Notes under the pieces: generated by a model
What the model saw: only the letters and a program-made list of their open reading frames with translations
The model's database searches: none
What the model was told of the DNA's origin: nothing
Source of the DNA: Pseudozyma flocculosa PF-1
Lineage: Eukaryota > Basidiomycota > Ustilaginomycetes > Ustilaginales > Ustilaginaceae
Assembly: GCF_000417875.1 (NCBI RefSeq)
Contig: NW_006920870.1
Span: 1,221,734-1,285,733 of the forward strand
DNA length: 64,000 bases
Direction: 5' to 3'
Shown: positions 43,102-54,198 of the stretch, in pieces
Numbering within the stretch: the stretch's first letter is position 1
How the letters are laid out: every line of letters starts with the position of its first letter
Translations under genes and position numbers: made by a program

Positions 43102-44281
43102 TCAGAAGCCCATCAGGCCATCGACGAGCTGCTGGAACCTGGCCGGCTGGAAGGCGGGAAAAGGCCGGATCCGCCCTTGTTGCCGGTCCAGCAGCGCCTG
43201 TTGGATCTGCTCCGCCAGCCTCCTGTCGCAGCCGACAGCAACAGCCGAGGGGCCGGATCGGAGCCAGGAAGGAAGGGGTTCCAGCGGGTTCAGCAGGCAG
43301 TCCTGAATCCAAAACCAGGCCGAGGATCCGAGCAGGCCCTCACTCACCCTTCCTCTGCAACCACCAAGTATCCCTCGCGACCGAGCGCATCTGCCAGCTC
43401 GGCCTGGTGATTGTCCATCAACGACGTGTTGGGCACCACGATCAGGGCAGGCGGTCTTCCCTGGCGCCGTAGCGTCTCGATGATGGTGCCTGACCCTGGG
43501 GGCGGTGTTTCGTGTCCGGGCGGGGCGGCGGGGCGGGGTGGGGCAGCGTGGTCAGCACTTGGGCAGAATGAGATTGGCTGGGGGCGTCGGGCCAAGGCGA
43601 GAACCCACCGGCATGGCTAACGACGACGTCGGCTTCAGCGATGTACTGGGTCAGATCGGGGGCAAACTGAAGCATCTCTAGCTCGATGCTATCGGCGGTT
43701 GTGGCTTCCAGGGCGCCGCCAAGGAGGTAGTCGGTGGTGCCCGGATGGGTCGACGTGGGGCCGGTTTTGGCGGCGTCTAGGGCTTGTTGGAGGGCATCTG
43801 CGACGCCGAGCTCGCCGGGGACCATGTCGCGCACCTGGTCTTGTACCTTTCTTGTGTGTCGTATCCGGAGGCCGTTGAGGGTACCAGTGCGGCCCGGGTC
43901 GAGTGCGGGGAGGTGTTTGAGGTTGTTCTGGTAGACTCTTCTGCCCTGGATGACGCGGAGGCCGGGTTCTGGGATGAGCTGGCTGCCGTCGTCTGGGGAG
44001 GCGAGGGACGAGTCTGCGAGTATGTCTGCTATGGATGACTTGCCGTACTGTATTGTGAGGTGGACGTGGGGCGATATGGACGGATGCGAGGGCAGGTAGA
44101 CCTGTGCGAGGCGCGATAGAAAGTGGGCCGAGACGAGTTGGGTGATGAGGCCGTCGAAGCGGGTGGTGCCGACGGTGGCAAAGATGCGCAGCGTGGGGCG
44201 TGGATCGGGATCGTATGGGTGTGACGATGAGTGTGATGACTGCGGCGACGACGACGACGAGGAGGACGCCGGTATCGACAT
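43102..44281 (-). CDS. ALG13: UDP-GlcNAc transferase catalytic subunit Alg13
   Basis: Exons 44281-43609, 43495-43348 and 43222-43102 (introns 113 and 125 nt) give 313 residues. With membrane partner Alg14, Alg13 adds the second GlcNAc to dolichol-PP-GlcNAc on the cytosolic face of the ER. Visible motifs are [14 protein letters not shown] at the start of the Rossmann-like fold, ADVVVSHAG spliced to [15 protein letters not shown] (the GT28-type nucleotide-sugar loop), [16 protein letters not shown], and a C-terminal helix ending [14 protein letters not shown], which in the family binds Alg14. It is longer than the roughly 200-residue yeast protein because of a Ser-rich N-terminus and a long insert in the middle of exon 1. 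The frame is open upstream to 44698, but the ATG at 44281 fits best. Confidence 0.92.
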
Positions 44282-44540
44282 GCTGGCTTGCTGGCAGAGA
44301 GGATTGGGTCCGAGGTGGTTGTGGCGAGGTGCAACCAAGGCGCGAGCACCTGAGTGGCCGTCGCCGCGTGGACCCTGGCGGTTGCTGTCAATGGCCTGAA
44401 CCGTGCGCCTCCACCTTGGCCGGCCGCTTTGGCTGCCCCTTCGCCGCGTGCCATCGACGGGAGCCCTTCTCCCTACCACCACCACTACCGCCGCCGCCGC
44501 CGCCATCACCACGCGCCACACCGCCACTACCACCGTCACC
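44282..44540. promoter_or_regulatory. Bidirectional promoter region, ALG13 and the MOSC gene
   Basis: Only 259 bp between the two ATGs. The right half is ACC/CCG-rich. A frame in phase with the MOSC gene is open from 44403 and could encode a 46-residue N-terminal extension. Confidence 0.6.
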
Positions 44541-46318
44541 ATGGACGCCATCAAATCCTCCGCCACCTCGCTCCTCTCGAGCGCAAACGATGCTCTCCAG
44601 AGCGCACTCGCGTCGTCCAACCGCGCAGGGGCAGCATCCAACCACGCGCAGAGCCTCGAAAAGGAGCTCGAAATCAAACAGATCCTCATCCACCCCATAA
44701 AGAGCTGCAGAGGAACCAGCGTACAGCAGACCGAGTACGATCACTGTAAGTTTCCCTCTCTGCGAGCACGCTGTCAGACACCCGCGCTCACCGCTCTTTC
44801 CCGATCTCCCTTCCCCCTCGCCGCCACCAGCCGGCCTCAAGTTCGACCGCACCTGGCTCATCATCGACGCAGAAACTCGCCGCTTCTACACGGCAAGGGA
44901 GCTCCCAAAGATGGTCCTCATCCATCCCCGGATCGACACTGAGCGCAACATCCTCTCCATCGAGATCCCGCCCACCGAAACCGGTGCACCCGGCGCAACC
45001 ATCGAGACCACCCTCGAGCCCACCCAGCAGTGGCTCGACCAGTGCGAGCTCATCGACGACATCACCATCTGGTAAGGCCCAACTCCGTCCGCTCCCGCAG
45101 CCCTTGAAGAGATCTACGTGCTGATCCCTAGTGCTCTGATAATGCACGAACAGGGTCCACAAGGTCAACGGGTACGCCGTCTCCCAGGAGGCAGACGAAA
45201 AGCTTTCGGCCTACTTTGGCAAGCCAGTCCGCCTCGTCCGAAAGGGCCCCTCGCCCAGACCCTCGGTGAGCACAGCTCGGCGCCCGGACAGCGTGCAGGC
45301 AGGCCTCGGCTGACCCTTTCTCCCTCGCTTCTCCCCGACTGCCAGGGCCCCACCGACGTCAACGGGCCCAAGGAATGGCAGGAGTCGACGGTCCGCTACC
45401 AGGACTTTTACCCGTGCACCGTCGCCTCGGCCGCCTCGCTGCGACACGTCCAAAAGACTCTGGCCGCCTCGGTCTACCCGTCTCTCCAGCCTTCATCGGA
45501 GCAGGGCACCGAGGCACAGGACAGCAGCGAGAGCCGAGACGTGCACAGCTACAAGGTGCCCGCATCGGTCAACCGCGAATACTGGACTCGTGAGTGCCCC
45601 GCAGCCACCCTTGCCTCTTCGACGTGAGCCTCTGCTAAATACTTTGAGTCCGGCTCGTCCCCCCCACGCCACTGCTGACCTCCAGCCGAGGAGCTCGAGA
45701 CGCTGCCCATCACCCGCTTCCGGCCCAACATCATCGTCCACACGCTGCCCGGCAGCACGGGACCGGAGCTGGTGCCCTGGGAGGAGGACGGCTGGAAGGC
45801 GGCCGAGTTCTTCCACCCGTCCTCGGGCGACAAGCCGCCGATGGGCGCCGAGGCCGAGGGCAAAGGTCGCGGGCTCTACATCTTGGAAAAGTGCGCCCGG
45901 TGCATGGTGAGTTGCCGTGCCGAGATGAAGTTCTGCCGCTCATTGGCACCCGAGAGAGACTGACCGGAGTGATGCTTCGCTCCTCGCAGGTGCCCAACAT
46001 CGACCCCGAGACGGGCGTGCGCGACAACTTCCTGCCCTACCGCGTCCTGCAGCAGTACCGCCAGGTGGACCCCAAGAATGCCGTCAAGGGCAAGCCGTGC
46101 TTTGGCATGCTCTCGGTGCCCAGGGAGACGTGTGAGTGTCGGCCCGAGGCACCGCGGCGGCACCACGGACGCGCGCACGCAAAACAGAACAATACGGCTG
46201 ACGATGCCTCGCGGCGGCTTTCATCCCCCTTGTCACTGGCCCCGTCGCCGCAGCTGGCGTGCTACGCGTTGGCGACATCATGCGCATCACCAAGACCGTC
46301 GACCCCTCGACGCGATGA
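44541..46318 (+). CDS. MOSC-domain protein (mARC/YcbX-like molybdenum cofactor enzyme)
   Basis: Seven exons (44541-44745, 44831-45071, 45154-45265, 45346-45589, 45686-45906, 45990-46131, 46254-46318; introns 80-122 nt) give 409 residues. The N-terminal beta-barrel MOSC_N part begins IKQILIHPIKSCRGTSV, followed by GLKFDRTWLIID and FYTARELPKMVLI. The C-terminal MOSC part has ITRFRPNIIV and KCARCMVPNIDPETG. Cys340 of the latter corresponds to the cofactor-binding Cys of mARC enzymes, with Cys337 nearby. mARC enzymes reduce N-hydroxylated compounds on the mitochondrial outer membrane with cytochrome b5 (family knowledge); the fungal substrate is unknown. The start at 44541 has a strong context (GTCACCATGG). 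The upstream in-frame ATG at 44403 would add an Arg/Leu-rich leader that might target mitochondria. Its stop lies 124 bp from the convergent glycosyltransferase stop. Confidence 0.88.
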
Positions 46319-46442
46319 GGGCAGTCACGAGCCTGTGCCTCTGTTGACGGCTGCGGTATACGAAAGGATCGAATTAGGCCGAGCGAATGGAGCGGCTTGG
46401 CAAAGAGAGGAAAGAATGAACCCGGCCAAAGTCGACGCCAAG

Positions 46443-49155
46443 TCAGACATAGAGCTCCTCCTGGCCGATGGGCGTGTACCTGCCAGCGCTGCACCAGAAC
46501 TTCGCTCTCCACTCCTGGAAGCGCGCGAGCATCCAACCGCTCTCGACGGGTTCGTACGAATGGCCCTTTTGCTGTCCCCTCTCGTCGGTCCTGTACCCGA
46601 AGGCGGTGGCGTTGCGGAGGAGGTAGCAGTCTCCCGTCGACTTGTTGGATGCCGAGGCGGAGCCAGGCGGAAAGAGGGTCCATACGAAGCACGACGTGTC
46701 GTCTTGACACGCTCCGGAGCAGAGGTCGGATGTCCATCGCGACGGAGTTCGCGCCGCCCCGCTCCCACCCCCGCCGCCGCTGGTGGTGGTGGTGGTGGTG
46801 AGGTTCGAGAGGGGGAAGAGGACGCGCGGTGAGATTTCACCGTCGAGCGCCACCCACGACGTCCTGCGCGCCGTCTTCGACCCCGTGCTGCTCTTGTTTG
46901 TCGAGAGGAAGGAAGGTTGGAAGATGTCTGCTTGTTGGAATCCAGCAGGAGGAGGGAGGGGGATGGGTCAGGTGGGAAGCGTTCGGAGGGCAAGGAAGCG
47001 TGATTCAAGGGCCGGGATGCACCTACCGTGGATGTCGACGAATCGGACTGTGTCGTTTTCCGGCTGTAGCCGAAGAGGGGAAGGCGGCCGAGGGACGAGG
47101 TGTCAGATCAGGCTCGTGCCCGTCGTCTGACGATGCACGCGCGGGGGAAACGACTTACGAGTCGCTGATCGATGAGGTCCTGGATAACGAGGCAGCAAAC
47201 AGTCTCGAGCACGATGAGCCTCCGCGCCTCATCGCACCACCTCTCGGGCACCGCGAACTCACCGCAAACCGGTACAGTTTCCGGGTACTCCAAGCATCGA
47301 GATGATGCAGACTGACGATGGGCTCGCACCAGTTCGCCTCGTCGTACCAGTGCTTCCACGGCGCGGCTCCCGTAAACCTCTGCCTGCTCTCCTTGCTGAG
47401 CGACTTGAGCGAGACGGAAGCGTGGTGGAAGATCGACACGCCCAGCTCGCCATCGCCGCAGCAGCTGTTCTCGATGCGCCCGTCGGCGCTATCGACAAAC
47501 GCGGGGGAGGAGCCGAACGTCGCCGCGAGGAGGGCGCGCGAAAAGACGTACGAGCACCCGCCGTTGGCGAAGAGCTCGTTGGACGGGACCAGGTAGTTTG
47601 TACAGCCCAGGAAGTGCTGGGCGGTCGGGTCGAGCGTCGAGAGGAGCTTGAGCAGCTGCGAGGTTTCAGGAGGGCGTGATCGGTGGCAAACGAGGCGAGG
47701 GTGGATGGCTGAGTGAACATCGACTCGCTACCAGCGCCGCCACCGTCGACGGCGAGGACAACGACGTACCGGCTTGTAGAAGATGAAACTGTCGTCCTCC
47801 GTGCCGATGTACCAGTCGGCATCCGGAAAGCTACGGAAGGCGTCGTTCCTGACTCGCAAACGATCGCAAAGGGCCAGTCGTCAGCGACTCGTCCGATGAC
47901 ACCAAACTCCACTGCTGCACTTGGATGTGCTTGCGGTATAGACTCACCACAGTGGCATGAACTTGTACCTGGGGCCGTGCGTTCAAGGGAAGAAAGAGCA
48001 AGGGAACGTCAGGATCCTCCGCCATCCCCATTCCCCGACTGCGAATCGAATCGACTCACTTGTCCAGCTTGTGGCCGTCCCGGAACTCTTCGACCCTTCC
48101 GTTCTCCTCCTATCGCCACCCGTCTCAGCAGCGAGGTCGATCAGCATCGTCACCTCCTGCCTTCGCCTCCCTCCGCAGCACACACTCACAATGACGCGCC
48201 TCAACTCGGCGTACGCCTGGAAATCCTCTTGCCTCCTGATCGTGTCGCTGACATTGGCGAGGGCGTTGCGGACGTGCCACCCATCGTCGAGCTGCACCTC
48301 CCAGTCCGAGTAGATGACGAGCTGCGGCGGCACCGTTCTGGGCGGCCGCCGGCTGGAAAAGGCGTCGAGGTGCGGCGGCAGGCGGCTGTTGAGCACCGAT
48401 GAGCCCGTCCGCATCGTCACGACCACCCTGTCCGCATTCGGTGAGGACGACGGGAAGTGCGGGATGCGCAGATGCTCCTTGAGCGTCGAGAGCGACGGCA
48501 GATGCTGCTGCGGGCATCGCGGACGTGGGCCGGTGCCGGTCGGTCAGTCGCGGTTCGACCGTGCGGTGCTCGAGTGGTCGGGCCAGAGGGAACGTACCAC
48601 GAGCGCCTTGGGCAGTCGAGCCTTGGATTCCGTTGTTGCCTTTGCAAAGATGAAGCCGAACAGCACCCCAACGAAGAGCAGCAGACACTGTCGGTTGCAG
48701 CACCGAGCCCCGGGGCAGGGTCCGGGGGCCGTCAGCACACATCGCGCGCTCCGCCACCCCGGATCCACCGCGACACGGCCACTCACGTTGCGCGCACTGC
48801 AGCAGCGTCGCCTCGGCCGATTCGTCGTCTTCTCGTCGGGCACGGCTACGCCTACGCTCCAGGGCTGCTGCGCGCTCTGGCCACTCTGCTGTGGCGTCGA
48901 CAGCGAGACCGACATCAGGGGCACGTCGTCGTCGTCATCCCGGTACGGCGTCGGCGGATCCCGCGGCTGTCGTTCAGGAACGACCATCTTGCCGTCGTTA
49001 TTCGGAGCCTGTGCGTGATGCGAAAGAGGAGCAAAGGCAGGTAGGGGACGGGATGGAATCGATGTAGAAGGGGAGAGAAAGTGGGTTTCCGAGACGGGGA
49101 CAGACGTGTCGGCCTTGGCCCACTTATCAGGGTCTCGAGAACCCGAAGCAGTCAT
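46443..49155 (-). CDS. Fringe/GT31-like type II membrane glycosyltransferase with PAN-like C-terminus
   Basis: Ten exons read leftward: 49155-48787, 48687-48598, 48507-48190, 48109-48060, 47968-47948, 47848-47770, 47655-47263, 47227-47159, 47063-47027, 46927-46443, totalling 636 residues. All introns are 80-114 nt except the one at 47228-47262 (35 nt), which is doubtful. A cytosolic N-terminus of about 123 residues precedes a signal anchor CLLLFVGVLFGFIFA. Then come LVIYSDWEVQLDDGWHVRN, KYKFMPLW, and the acidic motif GTEDDSF (Glu300-Asp302, DXD-like). LFANGGCSYVFSRALL, CCGDGELGVSIF and WCEPIVSLHHLDAW follow, all typical of fungal fringe-like transferases. The C-terminus has a Cys-rich PAN-like patch (CSGACQDDTSCFVW) and SGWMLARF. 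It probably acts in the Golgi; donor and acceptor are unknown. Exons of 21 and 37 nt make automatic models fragile. Confidence 0.78.
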
Positions 49156-49663
49156 CGCTGGCCAACACTTGATGGTGGCCCGACACTCCGAGGGACCGAA
49201 TCTGCGCCTAGCCCGTTCCGTTCAGTCCGGTCAATGAAGACGCGACCAATCCACCCATCCCGGCGCCGAGCTGGGGTGGGCCAGACACTGCCGTATGGGC
49301 GCAGTCGGTGGGTGAGTGAGAGGTGGGTGAACGGGTGTTGGCATATGGTGGGCGGAGAGCGTCGGCGAACCAGGCCGGCCAGAGCGGGCGCGCACGACGC
49401 CGTCCAACCATTGTCCCCACCTCGCCCCTTTGCAGCGACTTCATCATCTCTGCGGCGACAACGGCACAGCAGCCGCCGCCGCCGCCACCTTCGGCCACGT
49501 CGCAGGCACAGACCGCCCCGGCCGAGATCAATGCTGGCTCGGCTGGCGCTACAATCGCAGCGGCGTCTTGTTGCGCCACTTTGAGTCGGATTAGCAAGTC
49601 GACGGGTCGGTATCATAGTCGTGCTGTGTTGTACAGTGGAGTGTCGGGTCAGGGCCCCTGTGC
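49156..49663. other. Intergenic, glycosyltransferase promoter and ERCC6L2 3' side
   Basis: 508 bp with no supported gene between two minus-strand genes. A GCCGCCGCC patch lies around 49475-49490. It should contain the promoter of the glycosyltransferase (which starts at 49155) and the 3' UTR of the SNF2 gene. Confidence 0.6.
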
Positions 49664-52600
49664 TCATTCGTCCTCAACGGCCGCCGTCCAGAGCGTGTGC
49701 GCCGACCTCGCGAGTCGCTGCAACGCTCGGTCGAAATAGACCGTCTGCTCCTTGTTGGACATCTGACGTCGTGCGGAGAGGCGACAGGCGATGGCGCACA
49801 GTCAGCATGAGATCCGCGACGCCTCGTGATGCCCTCGTGCTCGCCGCAGAGATGCACCGCTGGATACTCACCTCGCGAATGCGCGCCGCGACCTCCGCCT
49901 CGGTCAGTCCTTCGAGCTCCGCGATCTTTTCGAGCGAGAAGTCGGTGCGTCTTGCCGCCGCGGCGCCCAGTCCCGGCCTGGTATATCAAAGGAAGGGCAG
50001 ATGTGAAGTCAATAAGCGAAGAGCGAGCGCACCAGGCAGCGCCATCGACAATACGCACCTCTCCTTTGCGGCAACTGGGCTGCTCGGCATCGCCTGCGCT
50101 CCATCGGCCAGGTCATGACCAGCTGCCGTGCTACCGGGAACCTCGCCCACCTTGGGCCGGGGTGGGGGCCAGACTGCCCCACTAGTCGTCGCCGTCCGCT
50201 TGGCCTTTGTCCTCGTCGAGGAACCGCTGGTGGCCGTGCTCGGCGGCCGGCGCGGATCTCGGGCCAGCGTCGCCCTCTTGGCCTGGCGAGAGATGCGAGC
50301 CTCGGTTTTGCTCCCGCCCGTCACCTGGTCGTTGAGGTGCGTGTACCGCACGCCGACGCTGTCGAGGATGGACTTGATCGGGTCCTCGACGTCGTCTTCG
50401 TCCTTGACCTTTGCCTCGTGGATCTGTGTGGCGCTTTCGCCGTTTGCCAGCTCGAGCAGCGTCTCGTCGTCCGCCGTGGCTGACGCCTCGCCCGGTTTCG
50501 CCTTGTCGAGGTACCGCTTGAGCGCGAACGAGACCTCGGCGATGTTGCACTCGTCGATGATCGACTTGGTACCGATGCCAGACTCCTGCAGGTTGAACAG
50601 ATTCTTGACGCCGAAGAGCTCGCCGATGTTTTCCTTGTCGCCGGCGACGCCCTCAAAGTACCTGCGCTCCTTGGTGGCCGTGTAGCCGATCGCCATCTGC
50701 TGCTGCTTGTAGATCTGGCGGCCGTACACGCACTCCTCGAGCGAGCCGGCGCCAATCAGCCGGTAGACGTTGACGTCGCGCGTCTGGCCGAAGCGGTAGG
50801 CTCGGTCCATGGCCTGCAGGTCATGCGATGGGTTCCAATGCGGGTCAAAGACGACGACCTTGTTGGCTGCGGTCAGGTTGAGGCCCGTGCCGCCGGCCGT
50901 CGTCGATATGAGAAAGATGAAGACGTCCGGATCGCGGTTGAACTTGTCGACCAGGTCCTGCCGCTTGGCCTGCGGCGTCGATCCGTCCAGGCGGCAGAAA
51001 CTGTGGCCCTCCTGGATGATGAAGAACTCGATGAACTGGAGCAGGCGGATGTTGGTCGAGAAGAGCAGCACCTTGTCGCCGTCGGTCCGCCACTGCCTGA
51101 GCAGGCCGGCGAGCACGTTCCACTTGCCGCAGTACTCAGCCTTCATACCGTTGGCCGCGTTGCACCTCTTGTCTTTCCAGTCGTCGGGAAACATGAGCTT
51201 GACGTAGGACAGCTGGCGCTCGTAGCGCTCGTTGCGCTCCGCCTCCTTGGCGGTGGCGTCCTCGGGGTCGGGAAAGACGAGCGCGACGTGGTTGCTGCAC
51301 TTCTGCAGGAGGTAGATGTACTTGAGCATGTGCTTGTTCCACGGGTCGCCGTTGCTGTCGCGGCTGTAGCAGCAGTTTTGCCGGCGGAAAGGCAGTTGGG
51401 TCTGCTGATCGAGGACGCCGCAGTCGCAGGGGTCGGCGTGGCGCAGCATAAAGTCGACCTCAGGCTCGGCCAGGATGCGCCGGTACACGTCGAGCTGCGT
51501 CTTGGACAGAGGACAGAACACGACCTTATCAAACTTCTGCGGAAGCTGATCCTGGATAAGCGACTTTGTGCGGCGGAGGAAGAACAGCGGCAGCACGTTC
51601 TGGACGAGCTTCTCGGCCCGCGTCCTGGCATCGGCGATATGCTCGTCGGAGGCGTCGCGCCTCTGCCCCGTCTTGAGCGGCTGCTCGATTTCACGGTGCC
51701 ACTCCTTGACGTCGCCCAGCAGGCCCGGATTGGTCCAGTCGGCCAGCGTGTACAGCTCGCGGTAGGAGTTCTGGATCGCCGTTCCGGTGAGGGCGAGCCG
51801 GACGGGGCACTTGAACTGGTGCATCGCCTGGGTCAACTGCGACTTTGGGTTCTTGAGCTTGTGCGCCTCGTCGATGAGGACGCACGAGAGGTCGAGGTCC
51901 TCGAGCTGGTCGATGTTCAGGGCGGCCGTCTCGTGCGATGTGACAAGGATGTCGAGTCGTGCTCTGCGGAACGCCTCGATGGCGGCGCGCCCCTTGGCGC
52001 CCGTGAATGCGGCGTGCTCGAAATAGCCCCAGGTGTCGAGCTCGCCGCGCCAGTTGTCAATCACGCTGCTCGGGCAGATGATCAAGCAGGTGGGCCAGGT
52101 GCCGTTGGCCTTCTGGAAGCCCGACCCCTGGCGTCCGCTGCGTACCGCCTCGATCCTGCGGTCGGCGTCCGACTCGAGGCCCGTCTTGGCCATGATGGCA
52201 GACAGGAATGCGATGACCTGGATCGTCTTGCCGAGGCCCATGTCGTCGCCGAGCAGAGCGCCCCGCCGCTCCTGGTACGACTTGTAGAAGAACCTCACGC
52301 CGTCGCGCTGGTAGTCTCGGAGGAAGCGGTTGATCGAGGCGGGCACGACACAGCCTGGGCCTAGCTCGAGGGGGCCGACTCGTGCCTGCTCTGCAGAAAC
52401 CGAGAAGGCCGGACGCTGGCCTTGGTCAAGAGCAGCGGGACCGTCGGCGGCGGTACTGGGTTCCGCTCTCGGCGCGACGGTCGGGCCAGGTCGAGCGGCG
52501 GCCTGCTTGGTGGAAGGACGCAGCGTGAGGACAAGCTCGTCGTCTGAAGAGGAAGAGGGCGACTCGGGCCGCTGAGCGGTCGTTGCTGCCGCTGCCGCCG

Positions 52601-53258
52601 GTGTGGTTGTGAAGAGGGGCAAGGATGCGGCCGAAACGTTGCGGTACGACTCGCTCCTCGTCAGGCTGTACTCGCCGCCGTCGTCGTCGGACTCGGTGTC
52701 CGAGAGGCTGCTGTGGTCGGTCCCGACGACTGGGCCAGGATGCTCACGGCCAGACTTGGGGTCCTGCTTCGCATCCTGCCTCGCCCGATGCGAGGACTCG
52801 GCAAGCTTGGGCGCGGCCACCGCCCGCTTCGGTGCCATGGACAGGACGTACTCCTCTTCGGAAGAGTCCGAATGCGCATTGTCGGCCGGCTGCGCGCTGG
52901 GACCAGTGGCGGGGGTTGGAGATCGCGTCGAGGCCGTGGGGAAGGCGGAGGTGACCGCTGGTACCTGAGCTCGCGTCGCAACTCTCGAACCGCCAGCCCC
53001 CTCATGATCGCTATGATCGCCGTCCTGGTCATCGTGGGAGTCCGAGTCGTCGTCGGAGGAAGAGGTGGAAGAAATCGGGCCCGTCTCGATGTAGTCGTCG
53101 TTTGGGCCAAAGCCGAGGAGCGCCCTCAAGCGACCCGGGTTGCGCCTGGGCCGAGTCTGGCGCTTGCGCTTGCGCTTCGTGTCGCGCTCAGAGGCCTTTG
53201 GCAGCACCACTGCCCTGCTTCCGCCCGCCCGGGAACGCGACGACTGTTGGGCGACCAT
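49664..53258 (-). CDS. SNF2-family DNA-dependent ATPase, ERCC6L2-like
   Basis: Exons 53258-50059, 49977-49872 and 49762-49664 (introns 81 and 109 nt) give 1134 residues. The first 300 or so are disordered, with a basic KRKRKRQTRPRR stretch and many acidic Ser clusters. The SNF2 core has Walker A DDMGLGKT (Lys344), DEAH at 463-466, LTGTAIQNSYRELY, FLRRTKSLIQDQLP, and the helicase C part with LLFSTNIRLLQF, STTAGGTGLNL and AMDRAYRFGQTRDVNV. The post-helicase block ECVYGRQIYKQQQ...RYFEGVAGDK and GELFGVKNLF is the feature that points to ERCC6L2 (Hebo-type) rather than CSB/Rad26. Human ERCC6L2 works in end joining and transcription-linked repair. The last two small exons add a C-terminal helical segment (KIAELEGLTEAEVAARI). 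Confidence 0.88.
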
Positions 53259-54198
53259 GGCGTGGAAGGGTCGCGTCGATCAGCGACGGCATCGGAACCA
53301 GACTTGGTGGGCCGGTGCTGCTTTGCCTGCGGCGATCGCAAGCTGGATGGTGGCGACCTGGGGCGTTGAAGCGGGACCTGGAAGCCAGGCAGGCGGGCGG
53401 GCACGGATGATGGTGGCGCTGATGAAACCCATGGTCGGATTGAGGGCGGGAAGGTGGGAACAAGACGTCGCCTGAGCAGTGGGCCGTCCGCCGCCGCCAC
53501 CTGTCAGGGTCAGGTCAGGCCAGACAACCCGGCCCGCCCCACCGCGTTGCCTGCCTTGGGCCTTTGTCCCGCCGGCTGACTGCGCTGCACTCAGCTGTCC
53601 AACAACGACGACGGACCTTTCTTCCTCGCTCATGATCCACGCCACCCAGTAGTAGCCCCTTTGCAGACGGCCGAAGGAAGCAGCGCCAGGCATCAAGACC
53701 AAGCCAGCCCCAACACAGCGGCGGCCACGAGAGGCCATCGCAGTGACAGCCAGCTCAAGGATGATCAAAGACGATGAAGGAGCGAGTACCGAGCCCAGGC
53801 TTCGTACACGAGGCACGTCGACTACGGCATCACACGGGGCGCGAACGAGGTGATGTTTGAGCGGATCTTTGAATAAAGGTGCCGCCGACCATGGAGAGGC
53901 AGGGGCGCACGCAAAAAACAAGGGGAGAAAAGCGAGAGTGAAGCATCGAAGGAGGTGGGAGAGGGGCGAGGAGGGAATGCTGAGGTGACGGCGGTTCAAT
54001 AACGAGGCCGGTGCAGCCCACCCGTTCGAGGGGCGTGCGGCGCGCGAGCAGAGAGGCAGTGGTATGATCTAGCTAGGGAGTGTCCATCGAGGCCGGGCGC
54101 GACGTGGTCTCGCAACCCACGCGTCGCCCCACCGTGGGCCAACAGAAAAGAAGGGATGAGGTTGAGGGAATGCATGGGCGCGCGCGCGTGCGGGCTGC
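53259..54198. other. Intergenic, ERCC6L2-like promoter and GPI-protein 3' side
   Basis: 940 bp with no supported gene. An overlapping frame of the GPI gene in its present reading would run on to a stop at 54069. Nothing else is recognisable. Confidence 0.55.

Noticed and set aside
50823..52364. 513-codon plus-strand frame
   Set aside because: Exact antisense of the conserved SNF2 ATPase core; no independent protein features.
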